Below are positions 1-9,218 of a DNA stretch of 64,000 nucleotides, piece by piece. Below the pieces are notes generated by a model that did not search any database, was not told where the DNA came from, and was given only the letters and a program-made list of their open reading frames with translations. This DNA comes from Clavaria fumosa. Its lineage: Eukaryota > Basidiomycota > Agaricomycetes > Agaricales > Clavariaceae. A program made the translations under genes and the position numbers. The DNA lies in the NCBI GenBank assembly GCA_951802425.1, contig OX637795.1, forward strand, positions 2,956,501 to 3,020,500, in the 5' to 3' direction. Positions within the stretch are counted from its first letter, which is position 1, and every line of letters begins with the position of its first letter.

Positions 1-2
1 AG

Positions 3-2657
3 AAGGTTGATACTATAGTTCAACTAGCTGAGCCAAAGAATGTTAGTAAACTCCAGACCTTCTTAGGGATGATGGTGTATTTCTCAGCCTACATCCCTTA
101 CTATGCATGGATAGCTAGTCCCCTATTCAAACTTCTTAGGAAGGACCATAAGTGGGATTGGGGATCTTTACAACAGGAAGCTTTTGAACTGTGCAAACAA
201 GTCCTTACCAATGCACCTGTTAGGGCATATGCCATGCCAGGGTTACCTTATAGGCTGTACACTGATGCCTGTGACTATGGCCTTGGAGCTATACTCCAAC
301 AGGTCCAACCTATTAAGGTCAAGGACTTGAAAGGAACAAGGATTTATGATAAGTTATGGAAGGCTTACCAGGATAAGCAGCCTGTCCCTAAACTTATCTT
401 TGCTGTTGCAAACCCAGAGGAACCCACTTATCAAGATTCTTGGGCTAATAACTTTGAAGACACTGTTGTCCACCTGGAGAGAGTCATCAGTTATTGGTCA
501 AGAATCCTTAAGGCTGCTGAAAGGAATTACTCACCTACTGAGAGAGAAGCATTGGCCCTGAAGGAAGGACTAATTAAGTTCCAGTGCTTCTTGGAAGGAA
601 GTGTAGTAACTGCCATAACAGATCATGCAGCCCTTACTTGGAGTAGAACCTATCAGAATGTCAATAGGAGGTTGCTTAGCTGGGGTACAGTGCTTTCATC
701 TTACCCAAACCTCAAAATTGTACATAGGGCTGGTAGAGTTCACTCCAATGTAGACCCTATATCTAGGCTGAGGAGGAGAGTCCCTTACCAGTTAGGACCC
801 TCTTCAGACCCTACTCAGGAACTTCAACTCAAGGCTTCATCAGACAGGAATTGGAGGTCTGGTCAAGCCTCTGATATTGAAGATCCTCTTCTCAATATGT
901 ATGAGGAGTTGGGTGAGAAATTTGAAGAGAAGCTTCTTAGAGTTGCTACCAAATACATCAGCTCAGAAGAAGAATATGATGGTCAGGATCCTCTGACTTC
1001 AGAGAGTGTGGAGATTCTCACCTCTGATGGGCATGTTCTCACAATGCCCTATCAAACTTCAAAATCTTACTCTATCCTTGTTGGCATTGACTCCAAGGAG
1101 CTAGAGAAGTGGAGAGCTGGTTACCTTGAAGACTCTCACTTCTCTAGAGTCCTTAAGTCAAAGAGGGCAGAACAAGATGTATCTAACCCAGAGTACCCTC
1201 AGTACTATGAGCATACTAATGGGTTGGTATACTTTGAAGATTGGAATGGAAACAACAGGCTATGTGTACCACTTAGTCTCAGACTGGAAATTATGGGAGA
1301 AGTCCATAACTCCCTTTCTGAGGCTGCTCATGGTGGATACTACAAGACTTACAACAGAATAGCCTCCACTTACTACTGGCCTAGGATGTCTAGAGATATC
1401 AAGAAGTACACCTCTACCTGTGATATCTGCCAGAAGACAAAACATAGAAGACATGGTCCAGTAGGATTGTTGCAACCCATTCCTATACCCTCACAACCTT
1501 TTGAAGTAGTCACTATGGACTTCATTCCTGAGTTACCAGAGTCTGATGGATATGACAGCATACTGGTCATAGTGGACAAACTCACTAAGTATGCCATATT
1601 CATCCCCACTACTACTACTGTCAAGGAAGTAGAGACAGCTAAGCTGTTCTTCCATCATGTCATTTCCCAGTATGGTATACCCAGGCAGGTCATTTCTGAC
1701 AGGGATACCAGATGGAAAGGAAGCTTCTGGGCAGAAGTCTGCAGACTCATGGGAATGAGTAGATCCTTAACTACTTCATACCACCCTCAGGCTGATGGAC
1801 AGACTGAGATTATGAATCAAAGTCTAGAAGTAGCCTTGAGGACTTATGTAAGTCCTCAGAAAGATGACTGGAGTAAGCTCCTGGATGGACTAGCCTTGTC
1901 TTACAATACTAGTCCACACACTGCTACAGGCTTCTCACCTGCATATTTGCTCAGAGGATACCATCCTGTCACTAGCTCTACCATTGTGCACTCTCCCAGT
2001 TCTATCACCAGACCAGTGAATCAAGACTCACACTCTGGGGGGGAGATGTCTTCCAGTACATTAGATCTACAAGCCAGTGATATGGTTTCTCACTTTGAGG
2101 CAGAGAGGAGCAGAGCAAAAGAAGCCTTACTTCTAGGTCAGGTGTTCCAGAAGAGAGCTTATAATCAAGGGAGGCTTGCCTATGAGTTTGAGGAGGGAGA
2201 TCTAGTCCTGATCAATCCTCACTCACTTAAACTCTACAGAACTGAAGAAGGAAAGGGACAGAAGCTGCTAATGAGGTATGAGGGTCCCTTTGAGGTTATT
2301 CAGAAGATCAGTCCTGTGACTTATAGGCTTAGGATGCCTGCATCCTTTGGAGTACATCCTGTCATCAACATCGCTCACTTAGAAAGGTACAATCCATCTC
2401 CAGAAGAGCTAGGCACCAGGCCTACCCAACCTCTCAGCAGAGAGGACTTTCAAGACTTACCTGAGCATGAAGTTGAGAGGATAGTAGATGAAAAGCTCAG
2501 GAAGAGAGGCAGTAAACGAATCAGGCTGTTCAAAACAAGGTTTACTGGCTATGGGCCTGAAGCAGATGAATGGCTGACTGCCAGGCAGCTCAAAAATGCG
2601 CCAGAAGTCCTCAGGACATGGCAGGAGCGGTCTAGCCCTCCAGGGAATCGCTCCTGA
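3..2657 (+). CDS. Gypsy-A pol, 3' part: end of RT, RNase H, integrase, chromodomain-like tail
   Basis: The frame is open from the left edge, so the 5' end of pol lies outside the window. The first residues are the end of the reverse transcriptase (LQTFLGMMVYFSAYI). RNase H follows (YTDACDYGLGAILQQ and a TDHAALTW motif). Then comes an integrase with an HHCC zinc finger (CDICQKTK) and a core showing the D-D-E triad in MDFIPEL, ISDRDTRW and GQTEIMN. The last ~60 residues (VERIVDEKL...ADEWLTA) look like a degenerate chromodomain. The frame has no interruption over 2.65 kb, so this copy is young. It is A/T-richer than the ORF downstream. The family assignment to Ty3/gypsy retrotransposons is secure. 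Confidence 0.95.
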   Translation, partial: KVDTIVQLAEPKNVSKLQTFLGMMVYFSAYIPYYAWIASPLFKLLRKDHKWDWGSLQQEAFELCKQVLTNAPVRAYAMPGLPYRLYTDACDYGLGAILQQVQPIKVKDLKGTRIYDKLWKAYQDKQPVPKLIFAVANPEEPTYQDSWANNFEDTVVHLERVISYWSRILKAAERNYSPTEREALALKEGLIKFQCFLEGSVVTAITDHAALTWSRTYQNVNRRLLSWGTVLSSYPNLKIVHRAGRVHSNVDPISRLRRRVPYQLGPSSDPTQELQLKASSDRNWRSGQASDIEDPLLNMYEELGEKFEEKLLRVATKYISSEEEYDGQDPLTSESVEILTSDGHVLTMPYQTSKSYSILVGIDSKELEKWRAGYLEDSHFSRVLKSKRAEQDVSNPEYPQYYEHTNGLVYFEDWNGNNRLCVPLSLRLEIMGEVHNSLSEAAHGGYYKTYNRIASTYYWPRMSRDIKKYTSTCDICQKTKHRRHGPVGLLQPIPIPSQPFEVVTMDFIPELPESDGYDSILVIVDKLTKYAIFIPTTTTVKEVETAKLFFHHVISQYGIPRQVISDRDTRWKGSFWAEVCRLMGMSRSLTTSYHPQADGQTEIMNQSLEVALRTYVSPQKDDWSKLLDGLALSYNTSPHTATGFSPAYLLRGYHPVTSSTIVHSPSSITRPVNQDSHSGGEMSSSTLDLQASDMVSHFEAERSRAKEALLLGQVFQKRAYNQGRLAYEFEEGDLVLINPHSLKLYRTEEGKGQKLLMRYEGPFEVIQKISPVTYRLRMPASFGVHPVINIAHLERYNPSPEELGTRPTQPLSREDFQDLPEHEVERIVDEKLRKRGSKRIRLFKTRFTGYGPEADEWLTARQLKNAPEVLRTWQERSSPPGNRS

Positions 2658-2797
2658 GCAAGAACGAGTCAGAGAGCGGACAGATCGAAGGGAGGAGGGT
2701 CAGGCGACTCAGGAACTAGTTCTAGATGAGTTAGAACAAGTTGGAGTCATTCTTGGGAGTCTAGGACAAGTCAGGATACTGTAGGTACATCCTAGGG

Positions 2798-2805
2798 TAT
2801 ATAAG
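2798..2805 (+). promoter_or_regulatory. TATA box in front of the extra ORF of Gypsy-A
   Basis: TATATAAG lies about 50 nt before the ATG at 2855 and 140 nt after the pol stop. It is well placed to drive a separate subgenomic transcript of the extra ORF. Function is inferred from sequence and spacing only. Confidence 0.45.
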
Positions 2806-2854
2806 AAGTTCTGCAATTAGCTGAAGCCCCAGGAAGTCGCCCAGTCAACTAGCC

Positions 2855-3751
2855 ATGGCCATCCCCACCCTCAGCACCTACATCTCGCCGTTCGCCTCGA
2901 CTCATGAAGTCATCCTCACCGCTCGCCTGCTCCAGACGCTGTTCCTCCGCAGCCTCGACTCGTCTCTCCTCCACTACAATGTCACAGAACTCGATTTCTA
3001 CTCGATCGGTGGACCGAACGACCTGCATGGCATCAAGCCTGGTCTCGCGCATGGCCTCTGGTACACTTTACAGAGGTTAGGACGAATTATCTTATGTGCA
3101 GCACACAACTACATACCTGGTGTGTCTGAGGGACCCATGCCTTCGTGCATACCGGCGGAGGCGCTCCAGGAGATCGAGATGAGCTTCCCCAGCATCGTCT
3201 ATGCCGAAACTCACCCCGACTGTAATCCCCTCGTCTCTGCGCAGCCAGTGGAGAACTTGCGGCTCATTATTGCGACACTGCAGTGTGTTGGCATCCAGGG
3301 AGTTCGCTGGATCAGCGAGGCGATGCGCAGGAGTGCTCGGAAGGGCGAGGAGAGTCTCTGGAGGTGGGGAGGCTTCGTCGAGCTGCGCGATGCGCATCCC
3401 AGCGACTTTGGGATGTTTGCTGATCGAGTTTTCGAGGAGATTAACTTCTTACGCCGCCAGTCGTTGCTTGAGGAGTTGTTTGATGGGAAGGAAGACGACG
3501 AGGAGCGCCGAGGACCCTCCTACTTCGAGTCGGACGCCATTGACAGCCTGCGCGAGTTCTTAGCGACCCACACCACCGTTTTCTCCCTCCAGGATCGTCG
3601 TTGGGGGTGTGTGGAAGGTTACACTAGGGATGAGGTAGTCCCAGAAGAGTTAGAAGGGGTAGTTAAGTTGCTAAGCCACCTAGGGCTTACAGATATCGTA
3701 GGGATTCCGATGAAGACATGCAGCAGTGAGCTGGGCGATTGCAGCGACTAA
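2855..3751 (+). CDS. Unrecognised 298-aa ORF between pol and the 3' LTR of Gypsy-A
   Basis: The ATG sits in a reasonable context (agccATGGCC). The product has no signal peptide or membrane segment that I can see; it is Leu/Glu-rich and probably helical. Notable stretches are HGIKPGLAHGLWYTLQRLG and SLWRWGGFVELRDAHPSDFG. An acidic patch (DGKEDDEERRG) follows. The ORF lies inside the element because the polypurine tract and the LTR start (TGTTAGGG) follow the stop by only 8 and 19 nt. Base composition is clearly GC-richer than pol, with a different codon habit, which suggests capture of a host gene or a separately evolving accessory gene. I do not recognise the family. It occupies the env position but has none of the features of an envelope protein. 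Confidence 0.75.
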   Translation: MAIPTLSTYISPFASTHEVILTARLLQTLFLRSLDSSLLHYNVTELDFYSIGGPNDLHGIKPGLAHGLWYTLQRLGRIILCAAHNYIPGVSEGPMPSCIPAEALQEIEMSFPSIVYAETHPDCNPLVSAQPVENLRLIIATLQCVGIQGVRWISEAMRRSARKGEESLWRWGGFVELRDAHPSDFGMFADRVFEEINFLRRQSLLEELFDGKEDDEERRGPSYFESDAIDSLREFLATHTTVFSLQDRRWGCVEGYTRDEVVPEELEGVVKLLSHLGLTDIVGIPMKTCSSELGDCSD

Positions 3752-3759
3752 TTCGACGC

Positions 3760-3770
3760 AGGGGGGGAAG
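3760..3770 (+). other. Polypurine tract of Gypsy-A
   Basis: AGGGGGGGAAG lies immediately before the TGTTAG start of the LTR. The same purine-run-then-TGTT arrangement precedes the 3' LTRs of Copia-D (35673) and Gypsy-E (47182). It would prime plus-strand DNA synthesis. Confidence 0.75.
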
Positions 3771-4288
3771 TGTTAGGGTGTCAAGTACTTACCTTACTAT
3801 GTTTAGCCTTTCTCCTTGTCTGGAAGCTCCACAAATATGCGTCTCATTAGCCTAACAAGCCTATGGCCTTATCTACATGTGCCTATGTACCAATAGCCAT
3901 GGAAACAACTAATTTTGGTTAGCCATCCAGAGTAAGAACTGCAATCATTCTATACTCAGAGAAAGATGGGGCTCTAGAGCAAGAACCAGGAACCGCACAA
4001 AGATGCGGTTGATACCGTTCGATTCCTATGCCTTGACAACCCTTAATTCCAAATTTGCGAAAGGAAATAACGGTTATTAGTTCCTTAAAGTAAATAATAT
4101 TGATCTAGTGGCTTCTTCTACATAAAAGACAAATAGCGTTTGGATGGCTAGGAAATAGGAAAATCTAAACAGACAGAAGTGTGGGAGTGGTCTACAGGCT
4201 CCTTTCTGCAAGTTTGCGAAAGGGAGGGAGCGTTTGCGGTTTAGATACAGCGCTGCGACTCGAAGGTACAAGTCTGCCAGTATAGTAA

Positions 4289-4368
4289 CACTGTGGGGAC
4301 AGTCCTGATCACGATCGGACCTCGATCGAGTGATCAAGGACCGATGGACTGGCTCAGTTCCCACAGTG
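4289..4368. repeat. Hairpin 1 in the Gypsy-A LTR
   Basis: CACTGTGGG (4289-4297) pairs perfectly with CCCACAGTG (4360-4368). Inside it TGATCACGATCG faces CGATCGAGTGATCA, so an 80-nt imperfect stem can form. Confidence 0.7.
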
Positions 4369-4431
4369 GCAGGTTGGGAGCGATGGCCGACGATGCCACA
4401 CTACCAAATATGGACTACTCATCCATATCAA

Positions 4432-4467
4432 GGGATTGTGCACTCGTGAACTTTCGTGCACAATCCC
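4432..4467. repeat. Hairpin 2 in the Gypsy-A LTR
   Basis: A perfect 12-bp inverted repeat, GGGATTGTGCAC (4432-4443) and GTGCACAATCCC (4456-4467), with a 12-nt loop. Confidence 0.8.
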
Positions 4468-4676
4468 TCAGCCCTCCCTACCTCTTCCCTTATGTCAGGA
4501 CCTTGCTAGTACATACATAGCATAGTCTAGGGGTGAAACACATACTAAATAAGTCTAGATGCACTTAGTTATGGCTAGTATGGGGAAGATAAGAGGAAGC
4601 AAAGAAGGTATGGACGAAAAGACGATGCGATCGAGGCCGGGAATGCCGCGGAGCGTCGCAGAAGCGATCGGGGGCG

Positions 4677-4699
4677 ATTGTGGGGTCCTTCCCCACAAT
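4677..4699. repeat. Hairpin 3 in the Gypsy-A LTR
   Basis: ATTGTGGGG and CCCCACAAT are perfect 9-bp arms around a 5-nt loop. Confidence 0.8.
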
Positions 4700-5130
4700 C
4701 CCCGACGTTTGGGCCCCTGGCATTGAGTCAGTATGACTCAATATGATTATTTTTAGATATACTGGAATGTTCGAGATGAAATATCTCAATGAGGAGATAA
4801 GATAAAATTATGATCTTACCTGATATGTAAAGCCACTGAATTCTCCTTAATTTAGAGTCCTTAAACGGTATGTTAGGACTACTAATTAAGGAGCTATGCT
4901 GTATTCTTCCAAATGTAGTAGGTACCCGAATTTGAGTATAAATAGCCGGCGGAACTTCGCGTTCCAGGCATCATTACGTACCCACTCATCGATTGAACCA
5001 TCCTGCAAAAGGACTAAGCCTGAGTCTAGCTCCCCACGGAGCTAAGGACATATTTAGTAAAACTAAGGACAGGGTCTAGTTAAACTAAATGTAGTATCTG
5101 CTGACTAAGGACTTAGTCTGGTCAAGTGAT

Positions 5131-5152
5131 CTGGGTACCCAAAGGTACCCAG
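5131..5152. repeat. Hairpin 4 in the Gypsy-A LTR
   Basis: CTGGGTACC and GGTACCCAG are perfect 9-bp arms around CAAA. Confidence 0.8.
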
Positions 5153-5759
5153 GCTTCGAACGAGCCGCCCTGTGCCGGCTCCCCTCGGCGCAGTAAGTAT
5201 TGAGCCAGTTATGAATATTTTAGTATGATGTACAAGGTACTGTACTGTACATAGTACTACTGTGTTCATCAGAGTAAGTAGTGAATAGCTAGCCAAGTAC
5301 TGAGAATTAGGCAGTGGTTTATAGAGGTAGAATGGTCTACAAGACCAGGAGAATCTCATGAACTCTTCAGCTTGTTTCTCCTGTGTCTGGTTAGCTACCT
5401 ATTCACTGATCTATTTTGACCTATCTACATTAATTTGGCTTAAGTGTGCAATACCTATGGAGTGGTCAGTCATTGAGCCATAGTATCAACCTGTGGAGTG
5501 ATACCAGGTTGAGGCAGACTATGGAGGTCAATGGCTAAGCCCATGGGATGTTGTGACTTAGGTTACTAACTAATAATAATATCTGCCCAAAGCAATGCCT
5601 TGCTAGCAGTGTTGGTTTCAATACTGTTAGCAGGAAGGTATGGAACTGGAGGATCTACTAGTCCTGTAGACCAACTGCATAAGGAATTGAGGACCTGTCT
5701 GAGTCATCCTGACTCTCAGTGACTCATTTCTGACTGCATCCAGTACCAGATCCATAACA

Positions 5760-6239
5760 AGCGAGCACTTTATCGGCGATTGTTGCAAGATCTTCTTCTC
5801 ATTTTTGCAGTTGGCGGGCACGAAGGGCTATCAGTTCCGGAGTGGTCATCGGGGCATCGGCGGTCGGAATTAGATATGTTGCTTCGGATATGTCGAAAGG
5901 GAAAAGCGGTTCGACGCCATGTGCGATGTAAAATGGAGAGTGACCGGTGGATCGTTGGATTGTGGTTCATTCTGCCCAAATGACTGAGGGTAAAACGTCC
6001 GGCCATTTCGATTCGTCTCCGTCTGCTGCTTTGATTAATGACTCGCGGACCGACCGGTGGGCACGTTCGATGACGCCGTTAGCGCGGGAATTATATCCGG
6101 AAATACAGATGTGATGGATTCCATACCGCTTCTTGAGGAAATCGAGAGCTTTGATAAATGGGGCACCATTATCCGTAATGATCTCTTCTACTGCTTCTCA
6201 TTGGCACAGTATGTCTTCAAATATGAAGGTTCCGAGAAG
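5760..6239 (-). pseudogene. Gypsy-B integrase C-terminal part, with four TGA stops
   Basis: This continues the pol frame past the stop at 6240. It reads EEIITDNGAPFIKALDFL and then NSRANGVIERAHRS, which carry the second Asp and the Glu of the integrase triad. HSPFYIAHGVEPLFPFD and RARQLQK follow, up to the junction. Four in-frame TGA codons interrupt it. At three of them related elements carry Arg, so CGA to TGA (C-to-T at CpG) explains them; one fits TGG to TGA. No indel is needed to read through. The copy is dead but recently so. Confidence 0.8.
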
Positions 6240-9218
6240 TCAGGCGGTCTCATTTCGTAGCGGTCTTGCTTCCGGATATGCGGATAATGAGCATCGGGCG
6301 TGGACAAGAAGTCGGAAACCGCAGGTTCTGGGTAGGAACATGGTATCTATATGCGCTCGACGAAAAAGACTGGCCAGTGTGGCGACCGTTGGTGGAATGA
6401 AAATCTTCCGGATTTGCCGAGTCTGGCATTGGTGACAAGTTCGGACAAACCATTTTACGTCTTGATCCAACACCGGCCACCAGAACCGATTTAGAATACG
6501 TGTTTGGATAATGTAAATGCCTTTGTGGCTGAGTGAATCGTGTGCCTCTGTGATAATTGCGAGCCGTTTGTGGTCCGGAGGCACTACCTGGTGGCATCCG
6601 TTAGGTCGGCGACGCCATAGCTTGTCCTCTAGAATGAAGAACTGGGATGCGGAGCGGACTAATCGTCGGAACTGGTTTGCGTCGATGCCAGAAAGACGGA
6701 TCGGGTTTCGAAGGAAAGATTCGATTTTGCGGATCTGTTCTTCCCTTTTCTTTGCTGCGTCGGGTCGTGGTATAAGGATGGTGGAAGATTCATTCAGAGC
6801 CAGTGAATCATTGGATGGTACCGTCGAATTGAGTAGCATCGATCCTGTGTAAGCTTTGAAGCGAGAATGGGCGATGCCGGCGAGTGGCGTTTCGGATGGG
6901 TAGGAAGCGTCCGGTGCTCGATTCATGTGTTCCATGGCGAATACATAGCTCCGATCGATCCAGTCTTCGTGATCTTCGGACTCGGTGTCTTCTTCACCAT
7001 CTGCGGCACGTCGGCGTGATAGTCCGTCGGCTCCGGTGTGTTTATCTGCGGGAATATGAACAAGGTCGAAATCGAAGAGTAGTATACCGGCAATCCATCG
7101 ATTCATGGCAGCATTTGGTTGAACGTCCGGATTGTTTAGCATACCCTTAATGAACTTCGTGTCCATTTCAACGGTGAATTTCGGAAGGCCGATAAGGTAA
7201 ATCCAGTACGACCGAAGTGCGCGGAAGAGTCCGTATAATTCGATTTTTGCTTGAGAGTATCGGGCCTCGCGTTCGTTCCAGGTAATCGAGCCGAATCTGG
7301 ATGGGTATTGGATTCCATCTTGTCCGATTTGAAATAGCGCGAAGCCGACAGCGATGTTGGACGAGTCGACGGCCATAATTACGGGCCGTCCAGAGCGGTA
7401 ATCGATCGGTCGAATGGCGGATGAGTTGACTATTGCGTGTTTGAGTCGATCCATCGAATTTTGCTCTTCTTCTTCGAACCTGAATGGGACATCCTTACAA
7501 GTTAGGCTGACAAGTGGTCGGGCAAGTACGGCGTAGTTTTTGATGAATATCCAGAGCAGTCCGCAGACACCTAAAAATGATCGTACATCTGTGAGTGTTT
7601 CGCACGGAGGCCAGTCTCGAATGTGCTGAACATTGGAAGTGTCCGGAACTCGCCCTTCATATGTGCATGTGTGTCCGGTAACGATTGTTTCGGGGGTGCA
7701 AATTGTCATTTTCTTGCCATTAAAGGTTCCTCCGACTATTTTGACTCGTTGGAGCACCCGGTTGACGTTATTCAAATGCTCCCAAACGAACCGCCGTATT
7801 TGCGGATTTTCTGGGATCGTCTCGTAAGTGCCGTCCGGAAGCTCATATCGGGTTTCCGGGCCCTTAATTGCTACATCATCTACGAATGGGATGGTTACAT
7901 GCGGAATTTCGTCTTGTAGTATATGTGTGACGTCTCCGTGCATAATCTGCGTCGCATTGGTGTATCCCATGGGGACGCAAGTGAGCCGTTTGGCTCCGAG
8001 AGGGGTTTGGAACGTGGTAAGGTCTCGACTCCGTTCATCAAGAGATCGTTGATCAAAGGAGACGAATAGATCGAGAGTTCCGTAGCATCTGCGTCTGGCG
8101 AATGATTCCGCAAAAACTTCCATTATTGGGGGAACCACGGAGTCGCCGATGGTGACTTTGTTTAATGGCTGGAGGTTATGGACAAGTCGGAGAGACTTTC
8201 CGTCCTTCTTTAACACGCAAAACCACTGGGACCGATAGGAGGAGTTGGATTCTTCGTAGACTCCGGCCGCTATCTTGTCTCGGATAACCTTCAGAACTTC
8301 ATCGTAGATGCCGGGAGGAATCGGTATATTTTTGAAGATCCAAGGGACATGTTCGACTGTCGGGATGATAATGGGATCGAAGTATTTTGTGTCGAATCGT
8401 CCTTTTTCGGTCTCCGTCCAAGCGAAGGCATCCTCTTGGGCTTTAATCAGATAGTGAATGAGTTTTTCTTCATCCGGCCATAAAAATCCGGTGGGGTTTG
8501 TGTTATGCGCATCTTTCCGGTCTTGAGTATATCGGAGACCGGGGGTGAAATCGGGGGGGTGTGTTGGAAGAGTGGGGATATCGGAGAGGGGATCGGGGTG
8601 TTGTCGTCGGACAATCCGAAATTCTTCGGGTAGAGTTGCTTTGATCGGGTTGACATGGTTTGCGACTTTCTTGTATTTCTTTCCAAGGTAAACTGGCATA
8701 ACGATGTCCGGAGACAGTGTATTGGTTTCTGAGTTATTGGGGTACATTACGTGTGTGGTATCGTGGTACACCGGTGTGTATCCGGCGCTGACCAAGGCTT
8801 CATATGAAGTGCCCGAAATATCGGCAAAAGGAAGGGGATCGACAGGAACTAAATTTTCAAGAGAAGGAGATAAGAGATTGCAAACGGAAGTAGATAGAAT
8901 AGCTGGAGACTTGTGTTTGTGTATAGCTTCCGTGTCCGCTTTGATTGGAGATGGCTCCGGAATGTTGCGGTGATCCGGGGCTCCAGCTATTAAAAATCCG
9001 GATGCGTTTTCTGAAGTTTGAGGTTCTTCCGGATCGGGATTCGCTCCTTTGTCGGTACGATGATCCTTTCTCCAGTGTTCGGATCGTTCAGGATCAGGTC
9101 TTGGGCACCATGAGGATGGTCGATAGTTTGGGAGCCGGTAAGCATAAAGAACGGGCGTCCGACGAGGACCTCGCAAGGTAGGGTATCGGCAACCTGCATT
9201 TGGACATGAAACGTGCAT
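6240..9218 (-). CDS. Gypsy-B pol: RT, RNase H, N-terminal integrase
   Basis: The frame of up to 992 codons is in the -1 phase relative to gag and overlaps its last 229 nt, so it is probably translated by frameshifting at 8993-8999 rather than from its own start. The RT has the conserved IPIPPGIYDEV and QWFCVLKKDGK segments and a TIPFVDDVAIKGP box in place of the usual YVDD. RNase H (IMAVDSSNIAVGFALFQ) and an integrase zinc finger (CHQCQTRQIRKI) follow. It ends at a TGA where related proteins continue (see 5760-6239). Confidence 0.9.
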   Translation of the reverse strand: MHVSCPNAGCRYPTLRGPRRTPVLYAYRLPNYRPSSWCPRPDPERSEHWRKDHRTDKGANPDPEEPQTSENASGFLIAGAPDHRNIPEPSPIKADTEAIHKHKSPAILSTSVCNLLSPSLENLVPVDPLPFADISGTSYEALVSAGYTPVYHDTTHVMYPNNSETNTLSPDIVMPVYLGKKYKKVANHVNPIKATLPEEFRIVRRQHPDPLSDIPTLPTHPPDFTPGLRYTQDRKDAHNTNPTGFLWPDEEKLIHYLIKAQEDAFAWTETEKGRFDTKYFDPIIIPTVEHVPWIFKNIPIPPGIYDEVLKVIRDKIAAGVYEESNSSYRSQWFCVLKKDGKSLRLVHNLQPLNKVTIGDSVVPPIMEVFAESFARRRCYGTLDLFVSFDQRSLDERSRDLTTFQTPLGAKRLTCVPMGYTNATQIMHGDVTHILQDEIPHVTIPFVDDVAIKGPETRYELPDGTYETIPENPQIRRFVWEHLNNVNRVLQRVKIVGGTFNGKKMTICTPETIVTGHTCTYEGRVPDTSNVQHIRDWPPCETLTDVRSFLGVCGLLWIFIKNYAVLARPLVSLTCKDVPFRFEEEEQNSMDRLKHAIVNSSAIRPIDYRSGRPVIMAVDSSNIAVGFALFQIGQDGIQYPSRFGSITWNEREARYSQAKIELYGLFRALRSYWIYLIGLPKFTVEMDTKFIKGMLNNPDVQPNAAMNRWIAGILLFDFDLVHIPADKHTGADGLSRRRAADGEEDTESEDHEDWIDRSYVFAMEHMNRAPDASYPSETPLAGIAHSRFKAYTGSMLLNSTVPSNDSLALNESSTILIPRPDAAKKREEQIRKIESFLRNPIRLSGIDANQFRRLVRSASQFFILEDKLWRRRPNGCHQVVPPDHKRLAIITEAHDSLSHKGIYIIQTRILNRFWWPVLDQDVKWFVRTCHQCQTRQIRKIFIPPTVATLASLFRRAHIDTMFLPRTCGFRLLVHARCSLSAYPEARPLRNETA

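Larger units (their letters stand above)
3771..5759 (+). repeat. 3' LTR of Gypsy-A (about 2 kb)
   Basis: The LTR starts TGTTAGGGTG right after the polypurine tract and is inferred to end ...CCATAACA at 5759, giving TGTTA/TAACA inverted ends. At 5760 the sequence changes to the integrase tail of Gypsy-B on the other strand, which sets the boundary. A TATA box (TATAAATA, about 4931) would serve as the element promoter. The length is unusual: the two other complete LTR pairs here are 268 and 290 bp. The second LTR lies outside the window, so the boundary rests on the termini and the junction alone. Confidence 0.7.

Noticed and set aside
2855..3751. Host gene lying by chance next to Gypsy-A
   Set aside because: The polypurine tract and LTR start follow the ORF, so it is inside the element.
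4000..4040. tRNA-like B box (GTTCGATTCC)
   Set aside because: No matching A box, no T-stem pairing and no acceptor stem around it.
5760..6240. TGA read as tryptophan (alternative code)
   Set aside because: Related elements mostly have Arg, not Trp, at these sites, and intact genes here use TGG for Trp and TGA as stop.
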